The notes beneath the pieces are model-generated. The model was not told the DNA's origin and ran no database searches. It was given only the letters and a program-made list of their open reading frames with translations. From assembly GCF_027587375.1 (NCBI RefSeq), contig NZ_JAMXIC010000020.1, positions 1 through 64,000 on the forward strand: 64,000 nt of DNA, read 5' to 3'. Every line of letters starts with the position of its first letter. Position 1 is the stretch's first letter. Source of the stretch: Arthrobacter sp. B2a2-09. GTDB lineage: Bacteria > Actinomycetota > Actinomycetes > Actinomycetales > Micrococcaceae. The translations under genes and the position numbers were made by a program. This document shows positions 25,281 to 32,859 of this stretch, piece by piece.

Positions 25281-25346
25281 CCCAACTAACTCGCACTTGT
25301 TGTCGTTTTGACGCGCGAAAACGACACCTACTGCGATCTAGTTGGG
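25281..25346. repeat. Palindromic intergenic repeat, family B, copy 1
   Basis: An imperfect palindrome: CCCAACT and AGTTGGG at the ends, TGTCGTTTT and AAAACGACA inside, with an 8-nt loop. It is related to the perfect copy at 36035-36090 by the shared ACTCGCA(C/T)TTGTTGTCGTT arm. It lies between converging genes. Confidence 0.8.
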
Positions 25347-25358
25347 CCGCGCCCAACC

Positions 25359-25850
25359 TCAGGCGGCCAGTTGCCTGAACCCGGCCCCGTGGTAGATGAG
25401 GGGCTCGGCATCGTGGTTGATCTCCACGGACTTCACTTCGAGGACGACGATCGCGTGGTCACCCGCGGGGGTTTCGGAGACCACTTCGCATTCAAGCACC
25501 AGCGCCGCGCCGTCGATCAACACCGCACCGGCGTCGCTCGTTGAGGTCGCAAGGCCCGCGAATCGGTCCTGGGTCCGCGAGGAGAGCTGCAGGCACACGG
25601 CTTCCTGGCCTTGGGCCAAGATGGAAACACCCAGCCGCGGGGCGCGCCGGAGTTTGGGCCACGTGGTGGAGGAGTTCTGCACCGCAAACATGACCAGCGG
25701 TGGTTCGAGCGAGACTCCCACTGTGAAGCTCGATGCCACGAGGACTTCCGGCGCGAAGCCGACCATGGCACTGAATGCCGCCACGCCTGAGGGAAATTGC
25801 GCGAACGCCTGCTTGATCGAAGCGGCTCCATCCACCGTTACCTGGGTCAT
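25359..25850 (-). CDS. Flavin reductase-like protein
   Basis: 163 residues of the flavin_reduct domain, which binds FMN or FAD and reduces it with NAD(P)H. FAQFPSGVAAFSA, VLVASSFTVGVSLEPPLVMF and SSTTWPKLRRAPRLGVSIL are typical positions for flavin binding. It usually partners a two-component monooxygenase; none is adjacent. It is divergent from the aldo-keto reductase gene, across 245 bp of AT-rich DNA. Confidence 0.8.
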   Translation of the reverse strand: MTQVTVDGAASIKQAFAQFPSGVAAFSAMVGFAPEVLVASSFTVGVSLEPPLVMFAVQNSSTTWPKLRRAPRLGVSILAQGQEAVCLQLSSRTQDRFAGLATSTSDAGAVLIDGAALVLECEVVSETPAGDHAIVVLEVKSVEINHDAEPLIYHGAGFRQLAA

Positions 25851-26095
25851 GGCGGGTTCCTTTCTCTGTAGTTTCGTGCCTGCCTTTCTACTAATTCACT
25901 GGACACCGATAACGGCAATATTTGTGTATTCGCGTGTCGATTCAAGTCAATTCATAATTCGTCACGCGCTGTTTTCATTACCCCGCAATACGAAAAGCGA
26001 AGAATTTGTACGTTTTTCGAGTGTCCCGACCGCGACATGTGTAGCGTCGTGTCAATCCATTGCACAGCCTTGATTCTTCACGGAGGAAGCCGGAG
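25851..26095. promoter_or_regulatory. AT-rich divergent intergenic region
   Basis: 245 bp between the flavin reductase and aldo-keto reductase genes, clearly richer in A and T than its surroundings, for example AATTCATAATTCGTCACG near 25957. It must hold two divergent promoters. I cannot pick convincing -35/-10 pairs or an operator. Confidence 0.4.
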
Positions 26096-27130
26096 ATGAG
26101 CCTCAGCGAGCTTCGAAGCCTGGGACGCACAGGCGCCCTGATCAGCCCCCTTACCCTGGGAACCCTTAACCTTGGGACGGGCTCGGCGCCCACCGGCGCC
26201 GAGGAAAGCATCCGCGTTGTCCATGCGGCCCTCGACGCCGGCATCACCAGCGTCGATACCGCAGACATCTATTCGCAAGGCGAGGCAGAGGCCATTGTGG
26301 GTCGTGCCCTCCATGGCAGGCGGGATGACGTTTTCCTTTCCACCAAGTTCCACGGACAAATGGGGCCGAATCCCGCGCACGCTGGGAATTCCCGGCGCTG
26401 GATCATGAAAGCGGTCGAAGGCAGCCTGCACCGTTTGCAGACGGACAGGATCGACCTTTACCAGGCGCACCGTCCGGACTACAACACCGACGTCCTGGAA
26501 ACCATCACGGCCCTCAACGACCTCATCCGGCAGGGCAAGATCCTCTACTACGGAACGTCGGTGTTCACGCCGTCGCAGCTTGTGGAGGCACAGTGGATCG
26601 CCATCACGAACCACCTCATACCGCCAGTGGTGGATCAGGTCCCCTATTCCTTGCTGGTCCGCGCGAATGAGCGCGACGTCTTCGCGATCACGCAGCAGTA
26701 CAACCTTGGCGTGCTCAGCTATGGACCGCTCGACGGCGGCTGGCTCTCCGGGAACTACCGCGTGGGAGTTCCCCAGCCCGCAAGCTCCCGCGCGTCGGCC
26801 GTTCCCGGACGCTTCGACGTCTCGGCACCTTTCAACAGGAACAAACTCCTGGCAGCCGATGCCTTGGCCCGCGTCGCCGAACTGCATGGACTCACCCTCA
26901 TCCAGCTTGCAGTCGGCTTCGCCCTGAATCATCCGGCCGTCAGCAGCGTGGTTATCGGTCCACGAACGGAGGACCATCTGGTCGACTACCTCAAAGCAGC
27001 GGATGTTGTCCTCAACGAAGCCGTCCTGGACGCCATTGACGACATCGTCGCGCCCGGCACCAACTTCCTGGAGCGGGACGCAGGGACCGTCGTCCCGCAC
27101 CTTGAATACGCGGAACTTCGACGCCGGTAA
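26096..27130 (+). CDS. Aldo/keto reductase
   Basis: 344 residues, a TIM-barrel NADPH-dependent carbonyl reductase. The catalytic tetrad is visible as DTADIYSQGEAE (Asp, Tyr), LSTKFHG (Lys) and LYQAHRPDYNTD (His). The coenzyme part VIGPRTEDHLVDYLKAAD is near the C-terminus. ATG 26096 follows GGAGGAAG; an earlier in-frame ATG at 26060 lacks a ribosome site. It resembles the YajO/PhdYeFN-type group; the substrate is unknown. Upstream is divergent flavin reductase. Confidence 0.85.
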   Translation: MSLSELRSLGRTGALISPLTLGTLNLGTGSAPTGAEESIRVVHAALDAGITSVDTADIYSQGEAEAIVGRALHGRRDDVFLSTKFHGQMGPNPAHAGNSRRWIMKAVEGSLHRLQTDRIDLYQAHRPDYNTDVLETITALNDLIRQGKILYYGTSVFTPSQLVEAQWIAITNHLIPPVVDQVPYSLLVRANERDVFAITQQYNLGVLSYGPLDGGWLSGNYRVGVPQPASSRASAVPGRFDVSAPFNRNKLLAADALARVAELHGLTLIQLAVGFALNHPAVSSVVIGPRTEDHLVDYLKAADVVLNEAVLDAIDDIVAPGTNFLERDAGTVVPHLEYAELRRR

Positions 27131-27182
27131 TCGGCTTTGCGGACAACGGCCCAGGCCGCGCCGACTATACTCGTTCGCAATC

Positions 27183-27578
27183 ATGACTAGCCTTCCGACC
27201 TCCGCCCAAACATCAAAAACCGGCAACGTGCGCATTGACGCCTGGCTCTGGGCCATCCGCGCTTACAAGACCCGTTCCGCAGCCACAACCGCTTGCAGGG
27301 CTGGACATGTGCGAATCAACGGGAACCCGGTCAAGGCCTCGCAGTCCGTGATTATCGGCGACACCATCCGAGTCCGGCAGCCAGGCTTCGAGCGCATCCT
27401 TGAGGTCCGCAGGCTCATTGCCAAAAGGGTGGGGGCCGAAGCAGCATCCCACTGCTTCACCGACCACACTCCGGAGCGCCCCGCCGCACCGGCCCTCGGC
27501 CTACCGCAGCGCGATCGCGGCGCAGGACGGCCCACCAAGAAGGACCGGCGCGATATGCAGAAGCTCAAGGGACAGTAG
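27183..27578 (+). CDS. S4-domain RNA-binding protein (HslR-like)
   Basis: 131 residues. An S4 domain covers about 15-75: RIDAWLWAIRAYKTRSAAT, then CRAGHVRINGNPVKASQSV and GDTIRVRQPG. The tail GRPTKKDRRDMQKLKG is basic, as in the heat-shock protein Hsp15 family that binds stalled 50S subunits carrying nascent chains. The ATG at 27183 is used; the ribosome site is weak. Role inferred from family. Confidence 0.82.
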   Translation: MTSLPTSAQTSKTGNVRIDAWLWAIRAYKTRSAATTACRAGHVRINGNPVKASQSVIIGDTIRVRQPGFERILEVRRLIAKRVGAEAASHCFTDHTPERPAAPALGLPQRDRGAGRPTKKDRRDMQKLKGQ

Positions 27579-27733
27579 CCGAACCCGAAAGGCGCGGCGG
27601 GAAGCTCGCCGCGCGGCCCGTCGTCGGGCAGTTTTATCCCTCGGCTCTGCAGGAGCGTGAGCGACGCGTAAGGTGACGGCGTAAAGTGGCAAGGGACGCC
27701 GATTCTGGACGCCGCGCTGCCGAAGGAGAGAAC

Positions 27734-28351
27734 GTGACCATTGACTGGGACGAAAAAAGGGCCTTGCTACAGGAGCCCAACATTGCTGCCGTGACGCAGC
27801 TGTGCGACGAACTGATGGCCAAAAGGCCCGGTTCTTCCGTGCCTTACATCGATCCGGTGCATGACGAAGATGAGTGCCGGATCGTCACCCTCCAGACCAG
27901 CCCGGGGCGGGCCCCCACCTCGGGCTTCGTATCGCACCTCAACGACGACGACGCCGCCCGACGTGCGCAGCTGATTTATGACTCCGCCGACTTGGACGTC
28001 CGCTACGTCATGCCGTGGAACTGCTACCCCTGGGTCCGCGACCCCGAACTGCCGCCGGCACTGAGCGCACAGGAGAAGACCGACGGGCTCCGCCCGTTCC
28101 GCCAGTTCCTCAAGATCAACAAGAGGGTCTCCGCCGTCGTCGCGCATGGCGCGGAGGCCGCAGCCTTCCTGGCGCTCTATGAGAAGACCTACCACTCGCC
28201 GCTCCGGCAGCACGGGATCAAGGTCTACAAGGCCAGCGCGCTCGGTGGACGGGCGTTTGCCCTGTCCGAGGCGAAGCAGCAGGAACTCCTGGCCAAGAAC
28301 ATCGAAACCTACAGGGACGCCATGCAGCGGGCAGGCATCCAGCACCTATAA
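27734..28351 (+). CDS. Uracil-DNA-glycosylase-superfamily-like protein
   Basis: 205 residues. RAPTSGFVSHL (about 58-68) resembles UDG motif A (GxxPG-type loop), DVRYVMPWNCYPWV (about 92-105) resembles the strand with the Asn that holds the base, and VSAVVAHGAEAAAFL resembles the strand and helix near motif B. These support a Rossmann-like UDG fold, but the catalytic residues cannot be assigned by eye. Start GTG 27734 follows AAGGAGA at 4 nt. It is likely annotated as hypothetical elsewhere. Confidence 0.5.
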   Translation: MTIDWDEKRALLQEPNIAAVTQLCDELMAKRPGSSVPYIDPVHDEDECRIVTLQTSPGRAPTSGFVSHLNDDDAARRAQLIYDSADLDVRYVMPWNCYPWVRDPELPPALSAQEKTDGLRPFRQFLKINKRVSAVVAHGAEAAAFLALYEKTYHSPLRQHGIKVYKASALGGRAFALSEAKQQELLAKNIETYRDAMQRAGIQHL

Positions 28352-28364
28352 GGCGGGGAAGCCC

Positions 28365-29411
28365 TCACGCCGCCGTGACGGCGCGAAGGACCTCCCGTGC
28401 CGTGTCTTCCCATCGCGGCAACCGCCCGCTGGCTGCCGCGGCTGCGTCCCACCACCCCTTCCGTAGGGCAGGGTCGCCAAGCCACATCCGAAGGAGTTTC
28501 TCCAACGATCCGATTCCCGCGGTGAGATCGATCGCTTCACCGGCACCGTGGGCGCCGAGCGCTTCGACGGCGCCGGTTCCTTTGCGGACCACTGCCGGTA
28601 TGCCGTGAGCCAGGGACTCCTGGACCACCATGCCGAAGGACTCCGAGTGTGAGATCAACAGACTGAGATCAGCACCGAGCCACTGCTCCTCCAAGGCCGA
28701 GCCGGAAAGCTCACCAGTTACTTCCACCCGCTTCTCGAGTCCGTTCCGGAGGATGCGCTCTTGCACGGCCGCCGCGTACGAGGGGTCTGCTTTTGTGGAG
28801 CCCACAAGCGCAGCGGTCCACGCCAGGTCCTTGATCCGTTCCAGAGCATCGACAAAGAAGATCTGGTCCTTATTGGGGAGTAGGGCGCCCACCATAATGA
28901 AATGCGGTGCCGCCGCAGCCCCTCGTGGACTTGGGCGTGCTTTCGATGGGAGATCTACACCCGGAGTCGCCAGGTGCACGTTGCTCAGGCCCAATCGATT
29001 AGCTGCTTCGGCGGTACGGGAACCAGTGCAGAGAAGACCTGTCGCGGCGCGGAGCGCCCTCGTTTCCACTGGATCCTCCCCTGAAGGGGGCACGTGGAGT
29101 AACACCCAGACACGGCGCCCGGCAGAGGTCGCGGCCTCGATTCCCGTGGGCACGCCGGCGGCAATCAGGCCGTCGACAATGTAGATGGGCAGATCGCCTC
29201 CGGCAAGCGCACCGGCAAAGCGACTCCGGTCTCCGGCAGTTCCCGAAGGCCAGTCGCCGTCGAGCTTGCAGACCGAGACCTCTGCGCCCAGGGCGCGGAG
29301 GGCTTCAGCCAGCCTCGCGTTGTAGATACTTCCCCCGGAACGATGGCGCACATTTGCAGGCAAAATCATACGGATCCTGACCAAGGGCTGCTCCTCCATC
29401 TTGCCGCTCAT
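28365..29411 (-). CDS. Glycosyltransferase family 1-like protein
   Basis: 348 residues with a GT-B fold. The N-terminal half has RSGGSIYNARLAEALRALG, the linker VHLATPGVDLPSKARPS precedes HFIMVGALLPNKDQIFFVDAL, and the nucleotide-sugar site is near SHSESFGMVVQESLAHGIPAVV. That last block is the hallmark ESFGxxxxEAxAxGxPVV pattern of GT4 enzymes. Donor and acceptor are unknown, and no polysaccharide cluster is adjacent. ATG 29411 follows GAGG at 5 nt. Confidence 0.85.
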   Translation of the reverse strand: MSGKMEEQPLVRIRMILPANVRHRSGGSIYNARLAEALRALGAEVSVCKLDGDWPSGTAGDRSRFAGALAGGDLPIYIVDGLIAAGVPTGIEAATSAGRRVWVLLHVPPSGEDPVETRALRAATGLLCTGSRTAEAANRLGLSNVHLATPGVDLPSKARPSPRGAAAAPHFIMVGALLPNKDQIFFVDALERIKDLAWTAALVGSTKADPSYAAAVQERILRNGLEKRVEVTGELSGSALEEQWLGADLSLLISHSESFGMVVQESLAHGIPAVVRKGTGAVEALGAHGAGEAIDLTAGIGSLEKLLRMWLGDPALRKGWWDAAAAASGRLPRWEDTAREVLRAVTAA

Positions 29412-29523
29412 TTGGCCTCACGGCTCAACGACGCAATCCATGGTGCTGACCATATAGCCCGGGCGGCTGGCGTGGAAGGCGGACTCCACGTCCAACGCTG
29501 AGCATCGGCGGTAGATTGTGGGC

Positions 29524-30030
29524 ATGGGACAGACTTCTTCAGACCGTCGGGATGTGTTTGCTGATTGGCTCTTGGGTGTCGCGGAGTTCACCCACGCGCA
29601 CTGGTTCTTCGGCAATCTCTACGAGGCCATCGTCAAAATCCCGGACCGGGTCGCGGCTTCGGAAGCGAGGCGCGAACTCCCTCGAACCCCCTTTGGAGCG
29701 GGAAGCCCCGGTCGCTACTACGCACCGATCGCGCCGCTCAGTGCCCCGGCCGCCGTCGCTGCCCTTATCGCCGGGTGGAAGCATTCCGACAGCAGGGCTT
29801 GGCTGATGGTGGGTGCCGCCAGCTCCGCTACGGGGGCGGCCGCTACGGCGTACCTGCTTCGGTCCGTCAACCCCAAGCTGTTCTTCAGCCCCCAGCCGCT
29901 CGACGAGTCGCGCCGCAGGCCCCTGTTGAAGCGGTGGTACAGGGTCCACGCCCTCAGGCTCACGGCCAGCGCAGTTGCCTTGGCCGCCATCCACCAAGCC
30001 CGGACGATCCGGCTCAGAAGCCACGGATAA
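29524..30030 (+). CDS. DUF1772/anthrone-oxygenase-like membrane protein
   Basis: 168 residues, with four likely helices (about 12-30, 73-88, 95-114, 142-160). HAHWFFGNLYEAIVKIP near residue 28 and GRYYAPIAPLS near 66 resemble the DUF1772 arrangement. The family includes proteins called anthrone oxygenases, but most members have no known role. ATG 29524 chosen; GTG 29518 is in frame. Confidence 0.5.
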   Translation: MGQTSSDRRDVFADWLLGVAEFTHAHWFFGNLYEAIVKIPDRVAASEARRELPRTPFGAGSPGRYYAPIAPLSAPAAVAALIAGWKHSDSRAWLMVGAASSATGAAATAYLLRSVNPKLFFSPQPLDESRRRPLLKRWYRVHALRLTASAVALAAIHQARTIRLRSHG

Positions 30031-30045
30031 GGCCCGCAGGTACCA

Positions 30046-30663
30046 CTACGGCAATTGAGGGAAATGCTGGCGGTTCCTGATCCGCGATTCGCCGAACGCA
30101 ACCGCCACTGTTCCAATTTCCCACGGTCCGCGGCCCCTGTGCATTGGCCTGCCCACAGCCACATGGGGTACCCAGCGAGGCGAGCGGAATCCAAGGGCGG
30201 GGGAGCTGAGGATGAAGTCGTCGATGTTGTCGACAAGCAGTTCATCCAGGAGTTCATGGAGGGCGTGCACGAGGGAGACCTGAAAGTCACGCACCGAGAC
30301 GGGTACGTCTACTTCCAGTCCGCACACTCCGCCGCTGCCCAGGACGATCAGCCTTTCGGCACTGCCGGAAAAGGCGTCCAGCACCGGCAGACCCTCGAGC
30401 CACGCAACAGTCCTGAGCAGGGCTGACTCTGCGCTGGTGTTGCCTTTGGTCCAATCGGCCACGTCCCGGCAAAAGTCATCCAGGACGCCCAGGTGCAACA
30501 GCGTCATGTGCAATCCCCGCGGCCTACGCAGGGCAAACACGTAGCGCGCCAACTCCTCATAGTCTGAAGGCCCTGCCCCGATGCCGAGGACCGGCACCTC
30601 CACCGTGATGGGCGGTGCTGTTGGTGTCGTTGAATCCCATCCCCCGCGCGGACGGTTGGCCAT
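30046..30663 (-). CDS. 2H phosphoesterase-like protein (2'-5' RNA ligase/LigT type)
   Basis: About 205 residues. Two HxT/HxV motifs typical of the 2H phosphoesterase superfamily are visible: LHMTLLHLG (about 51-59) and VPHVAVGRP (about 178-186). Each repeats the His-hydrophobic-Thr/Ala pattern, although the second has Ala instead of Thr. It may cleave cyclic or 2'-5' phosphodiesters in RNA. ATG 30663 is chosen because earlier starts extend into AT-rich DNA; no clear ribosome site is present. It converges on the DUF1772-like gene with 15 bp between. Confidence 0.6.
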   Translation of the reverse strand: MANRPRGGWDSTTPTAPPITVEVPVLGIGAGPSDYEELARYVFALRRPRGLHMTLLHLGVLDDFCRDVADWTKGNTSAESALLRTVAWLEGLPVLDAFSGSAERLIVLGSGGVCGLEVDVPVSVRDFQVSLVHALHELLDELLVDNIDDFILSSPALGFRSPRWVPHVAVGRPMHRGRGPWEIGTVAVAFGESRIRNRQHFPQLP

Positions 30664-30902
30664 GGATGCAATTATGCTCCGGCAGCAGTTCGTTCGCCTC
30701 ACGAATGCCGCTTCGAAATCCTCCTACCGTCGCCAATCGGCTCGATGCCGGAGTAATTTTCGCCAGGGTAGTCATAACAATTAAGGCTGTGCCCGGATTT
30801 GCCCCTAGAAATCAACCCACTTGCCGCCATGAGCGCATCAGACAATTAAATCTGGGGCATCCAGCATTTAAGTCGAGGGCCCACCCGGCAAGCCGGCGAA
30901 TC

Positions 30903-30932
30903 TTGACACCGCCCTGTGACCCGTGCCATATT
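30903..30932 (+). promoter_or_regulatory. Promoter for a probable leaderless GntR transcript
   Basis: TTGACA (30903-30908) and CATATT (30927-30932) have 18 bp spacing. The -10 ends 6 nt before the GTG at 30939, so transcription would begin at or beside the start codon, which also lacks a ribosome site. The 235 bp before this, up to 30663, hold no gene. Confidence 0.55.
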
Positions 30933-30938
30933 CGTAGA

Positions 30939-31745
30939 GTGAACCTGTCAGACAGCCGGACAGCCGGACAGGCCGCCACTGGACAGCCAGCCGTCAGCCA
31001 GAAAGCTGCGGCTGGCCAGCGCACCGCCACAAGCGGCGCCGTCCCCCGGCCGGTCCAAGCGCCCAGGCCATCAATCCCCCGGCCCCTCGCCCGCTTCAGT
31101 GCTGCGGAAGCCGTGTTCAGCGCCATCCGTCAGGAGATCGAGGACGGAACCGTGGAAGTGGGGGCCAAACTCAGCTCTGAAGCCACGTTGGCCGCGCAGT
31201 ACGGGGTGAGCCGCTCGGTCATCCGTGAGGCGCTCCGCTCCTGCACTGCGCTCGGGCTAACGGTCACCAAGACCGGTAAAGGCACGTTCGTCGTCGCGGA
31301 CCGGGTGGCCAATGACCTCACACTCGGCCAGTACTCGGCACGCGACCTCAACGAGGCACGACCCCATATCGAAGTCCCGGCAGCCGGCCTGGCCGCGAAA
31401 CGCCGCAGCCCGGAAGAACTTGAACACCTCAAGGAAATCGTCGGGTCAATGGCCGCCGAGACCGACCCTGAGACCTGGGTCAGCCTCGACGCCAGTTTCC
31501 ATTCTGCCATCGCCCGCGCAAGCGGCAACAAGGTCTTCGAAAGCGTTGTCGCAGACATCCGCGAAGCCCTGGCCCACCAATCCGAAACCTTGAACATGGT
31601 GGCCGACCGCCAACATGTTTCAGACGATGAACACCTCCGCATCGTCGAAGCCATCGAATCCGGCGACGCCCCAGCCGCCGAAGCCGCCATGGCCGACCAT
31701 CTCAGCGCTGTCAGCGTTGCGTTGGACACCATCCTCAGCAAATGA
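30939..31745 (+). CDS. GntR/FadR-family transcriptional regulator
   Basis: 268 residues. An unusual N-terminal tail of about 47 residues (Ala/Gln/Pro/Arg-rich) precedes the winged helix, AVFSAIRQEIEDGTVEVGAK and YGVSRSVIREALRSCTALGL, with the wing KTGKGTFVV. The C-terminal FCD domain (about 120-260) has ARPHIEVPAAGLAA and DASFHSAIARASGN, which include ligand or metal residues. It is coupled to the asparaginase gene and probably controls the asparagine/aspartate unit. CCGGACAG repeats are present at its 5' end and again near 34345. Confidence 0.85.
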   Translation: MNLSDSRTAGQAATGQPAVSQKAAAGQRTATSGAVPRPVQAPRPSIPRPLARFSAAEAVFSAIRQEIEDGTVEVGAKLSSEATLAAQYGVSRSVIREALRSCTALGLTVTKTGKGTFVVADRVANDLTLGQYSARDLNEARPHIEVPAAGLAAKRRSPEELEHLKEIVGSMAAETDPETWVSLDASFHSAIARASGNKVFESVVADIREALAHQSETLNMVADRQHVSDDEHLRIVEAIESGDAPAAEAAMADHLSAVSVALDTILSK

Positions 31746-31765
31746 TCCACCAACTGAAGGAAGTC

Positions 31766-32791
31766 ATGCCCACCCCGCATGCAACGCGCACCGCTATGCC
31801 CGTAACCACCCCGGCGGCAACCATTCCAACAACCCCGCGCCACGTCCCGCTCGCGGAACAGACCCGCGACGGCCTGGTCGAGAGCATCCACTACGGCTCC
31901 CTTATCGCCGTCGGGCCGGACGGCGAAACACTCCTCGAAGCGGGCGAGCCCGACGCCGCGTTCTACCCGCGGTCCTCCCTCAAACCGCTGCAGGCGGTCG
32001 CCATGGTCCGTGCGGGACTCAAGCTTCCGGAGAACCTCCTCGCCCTCACCGCCGCGAGCCACTCCGGCGCTGCGATGCACCTCGACGGCGCCGCACGCAT
32101 CCTCGAAATGCACGGCCTGGACAAGACCGCGCTGGAGAACAGCACCGACCTCCCCTACGGCACCGCCGAGCGCGAAGCATGGCTCCGCGCCGGCGGCAAG
32201 CCAACGCAACTCGCACAGAACTGTTCCGGCAAGCACGCGTCCATGGCCGCCACGTGCGTAATCAACGGCTGGCCTGTCCAGGGTTACCTGCACCCCGAAC
32301 ATCCCCTCCAGATGCTCGTGAAGGACACCATCACCGAGCTCACGGGCGAAGACGCCGCCGCCGTCAGCACGGACGGTTGCGGCACCCCGCTCTTTGCCCA
32401 CAGCCTGCACGGCATGGCCCGGGCCTATGGCCGTATGGCGGCGGCGGACAGCACGGAACCAGAGGGTCAAGTAGCCCACGCCATGCGCGCTTTCCCCGAG
32501 ATGGTGGCCGGCGAGGGTCGCGACGTCACAGCGATCATGCGTACCGTTCCCGGGCTGCTCGCCAAGGACGGCTTCGAAGGCCTCCAGCTCATCGGGCTGC
32601 GGAATGGCACCGGCGTCGCCATCAAGATCTCCGACGGCGGCGATCGCGCCCGCATGCCCGTCACCGTCCGCGTCCTTGAAGAACTAGGGCTCGACGGCGG
32701 CCAGCTCGCCACGCTCGCCAGCCCGCCCGTGTTGGGCGGCGGCCACCCTGTCGGCGTGCTGCGTGCCGCGAACTTCCTCGCATCCAACTGA
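31766..32791 (+). CDS. Asparaginase (PF06089 type)
   Basis: Hydrolyses asparagine to aspartate and ammonia; 341 residues from ATG 31766. The PF06089 family motifs are FYPRSSLKPLQAVAMVRAG, AASHSGAAMHL, NCSGKHASMAATC, STDGCGTPLFAHSLHGMA and the C-terminal GGGHPVGVLRA. The chosen ATG has GAAGGAAG at 2-4 nt; the alternative ATG 31742 overlaps the regulator stop as ATGA. Together with the aspartase and permease downstream it would convert imported asparagine to fumarate. Its stop lies inside a 16-bp tandem repeat. Confidence 0.85.
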   Translation: MPTPHATRTAMPVTTPAATIPTTPRHVPLAEQTRDGLVESIHYGSLIAVGPDGETLLEAGEPDAAFYPRSSLKPLQAVAMVRAGLKLPENLLALTAASHSGAAMHLDGAARILEMHGLDKTALENSTDLPYGTAEREAWLRAGGKPTQLAQNCSGKHASMAATCVINGWPVQGYLHPEHPLQMLVKDTITELTGEDAAAVSTDGCGTPLFAHSLHGMARAYGRMAAADSTEPEGQVAHAMRAFPEMVAGEGRDVTAIMRTVPGLLAKDGFEGLQLIGLRNGTGVAIKISDGGDRARMPVTVRVLEELGLDGGQLATLASPPVLGGGHPVGVLRAANFLASN

Positions 32792-32825
32792 CTTCGCATC
32801 CAACTGACTTCGCATCCAACTGACG
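32778..32825 (+). repeat. Tandem 16-bp repeat crossing the asparaginase stop
   Basis: Three units of TCGCATCCAACTGACT (32778-32793, 32794-32809, 32810-32825, the last ending in G). The stop TGA is in the first unit at 32789-32791. The unit is not a multiple of three, so the duplication does not extend the protein. Confidence 0.9.
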
Positions 32826-32859
32826 TAGCCAAACAAGCACAGAAGACCAAAGGACAGCA

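Noticed and set aside
30046..30180. Reading the 2H phosphoesterase-like gene on the plus strand instead
   Set aside because: The plus-strand frame at 30055 lacks recognisable motifs, while the minus-strand product has two HxT-like motifs at proper spacing.
31130..32479. 449-codon minus-strand frame across the GntR and asparaginase genes
   Set aside because: It spans two real genes and their overlap, with no ribosome site or known motif.
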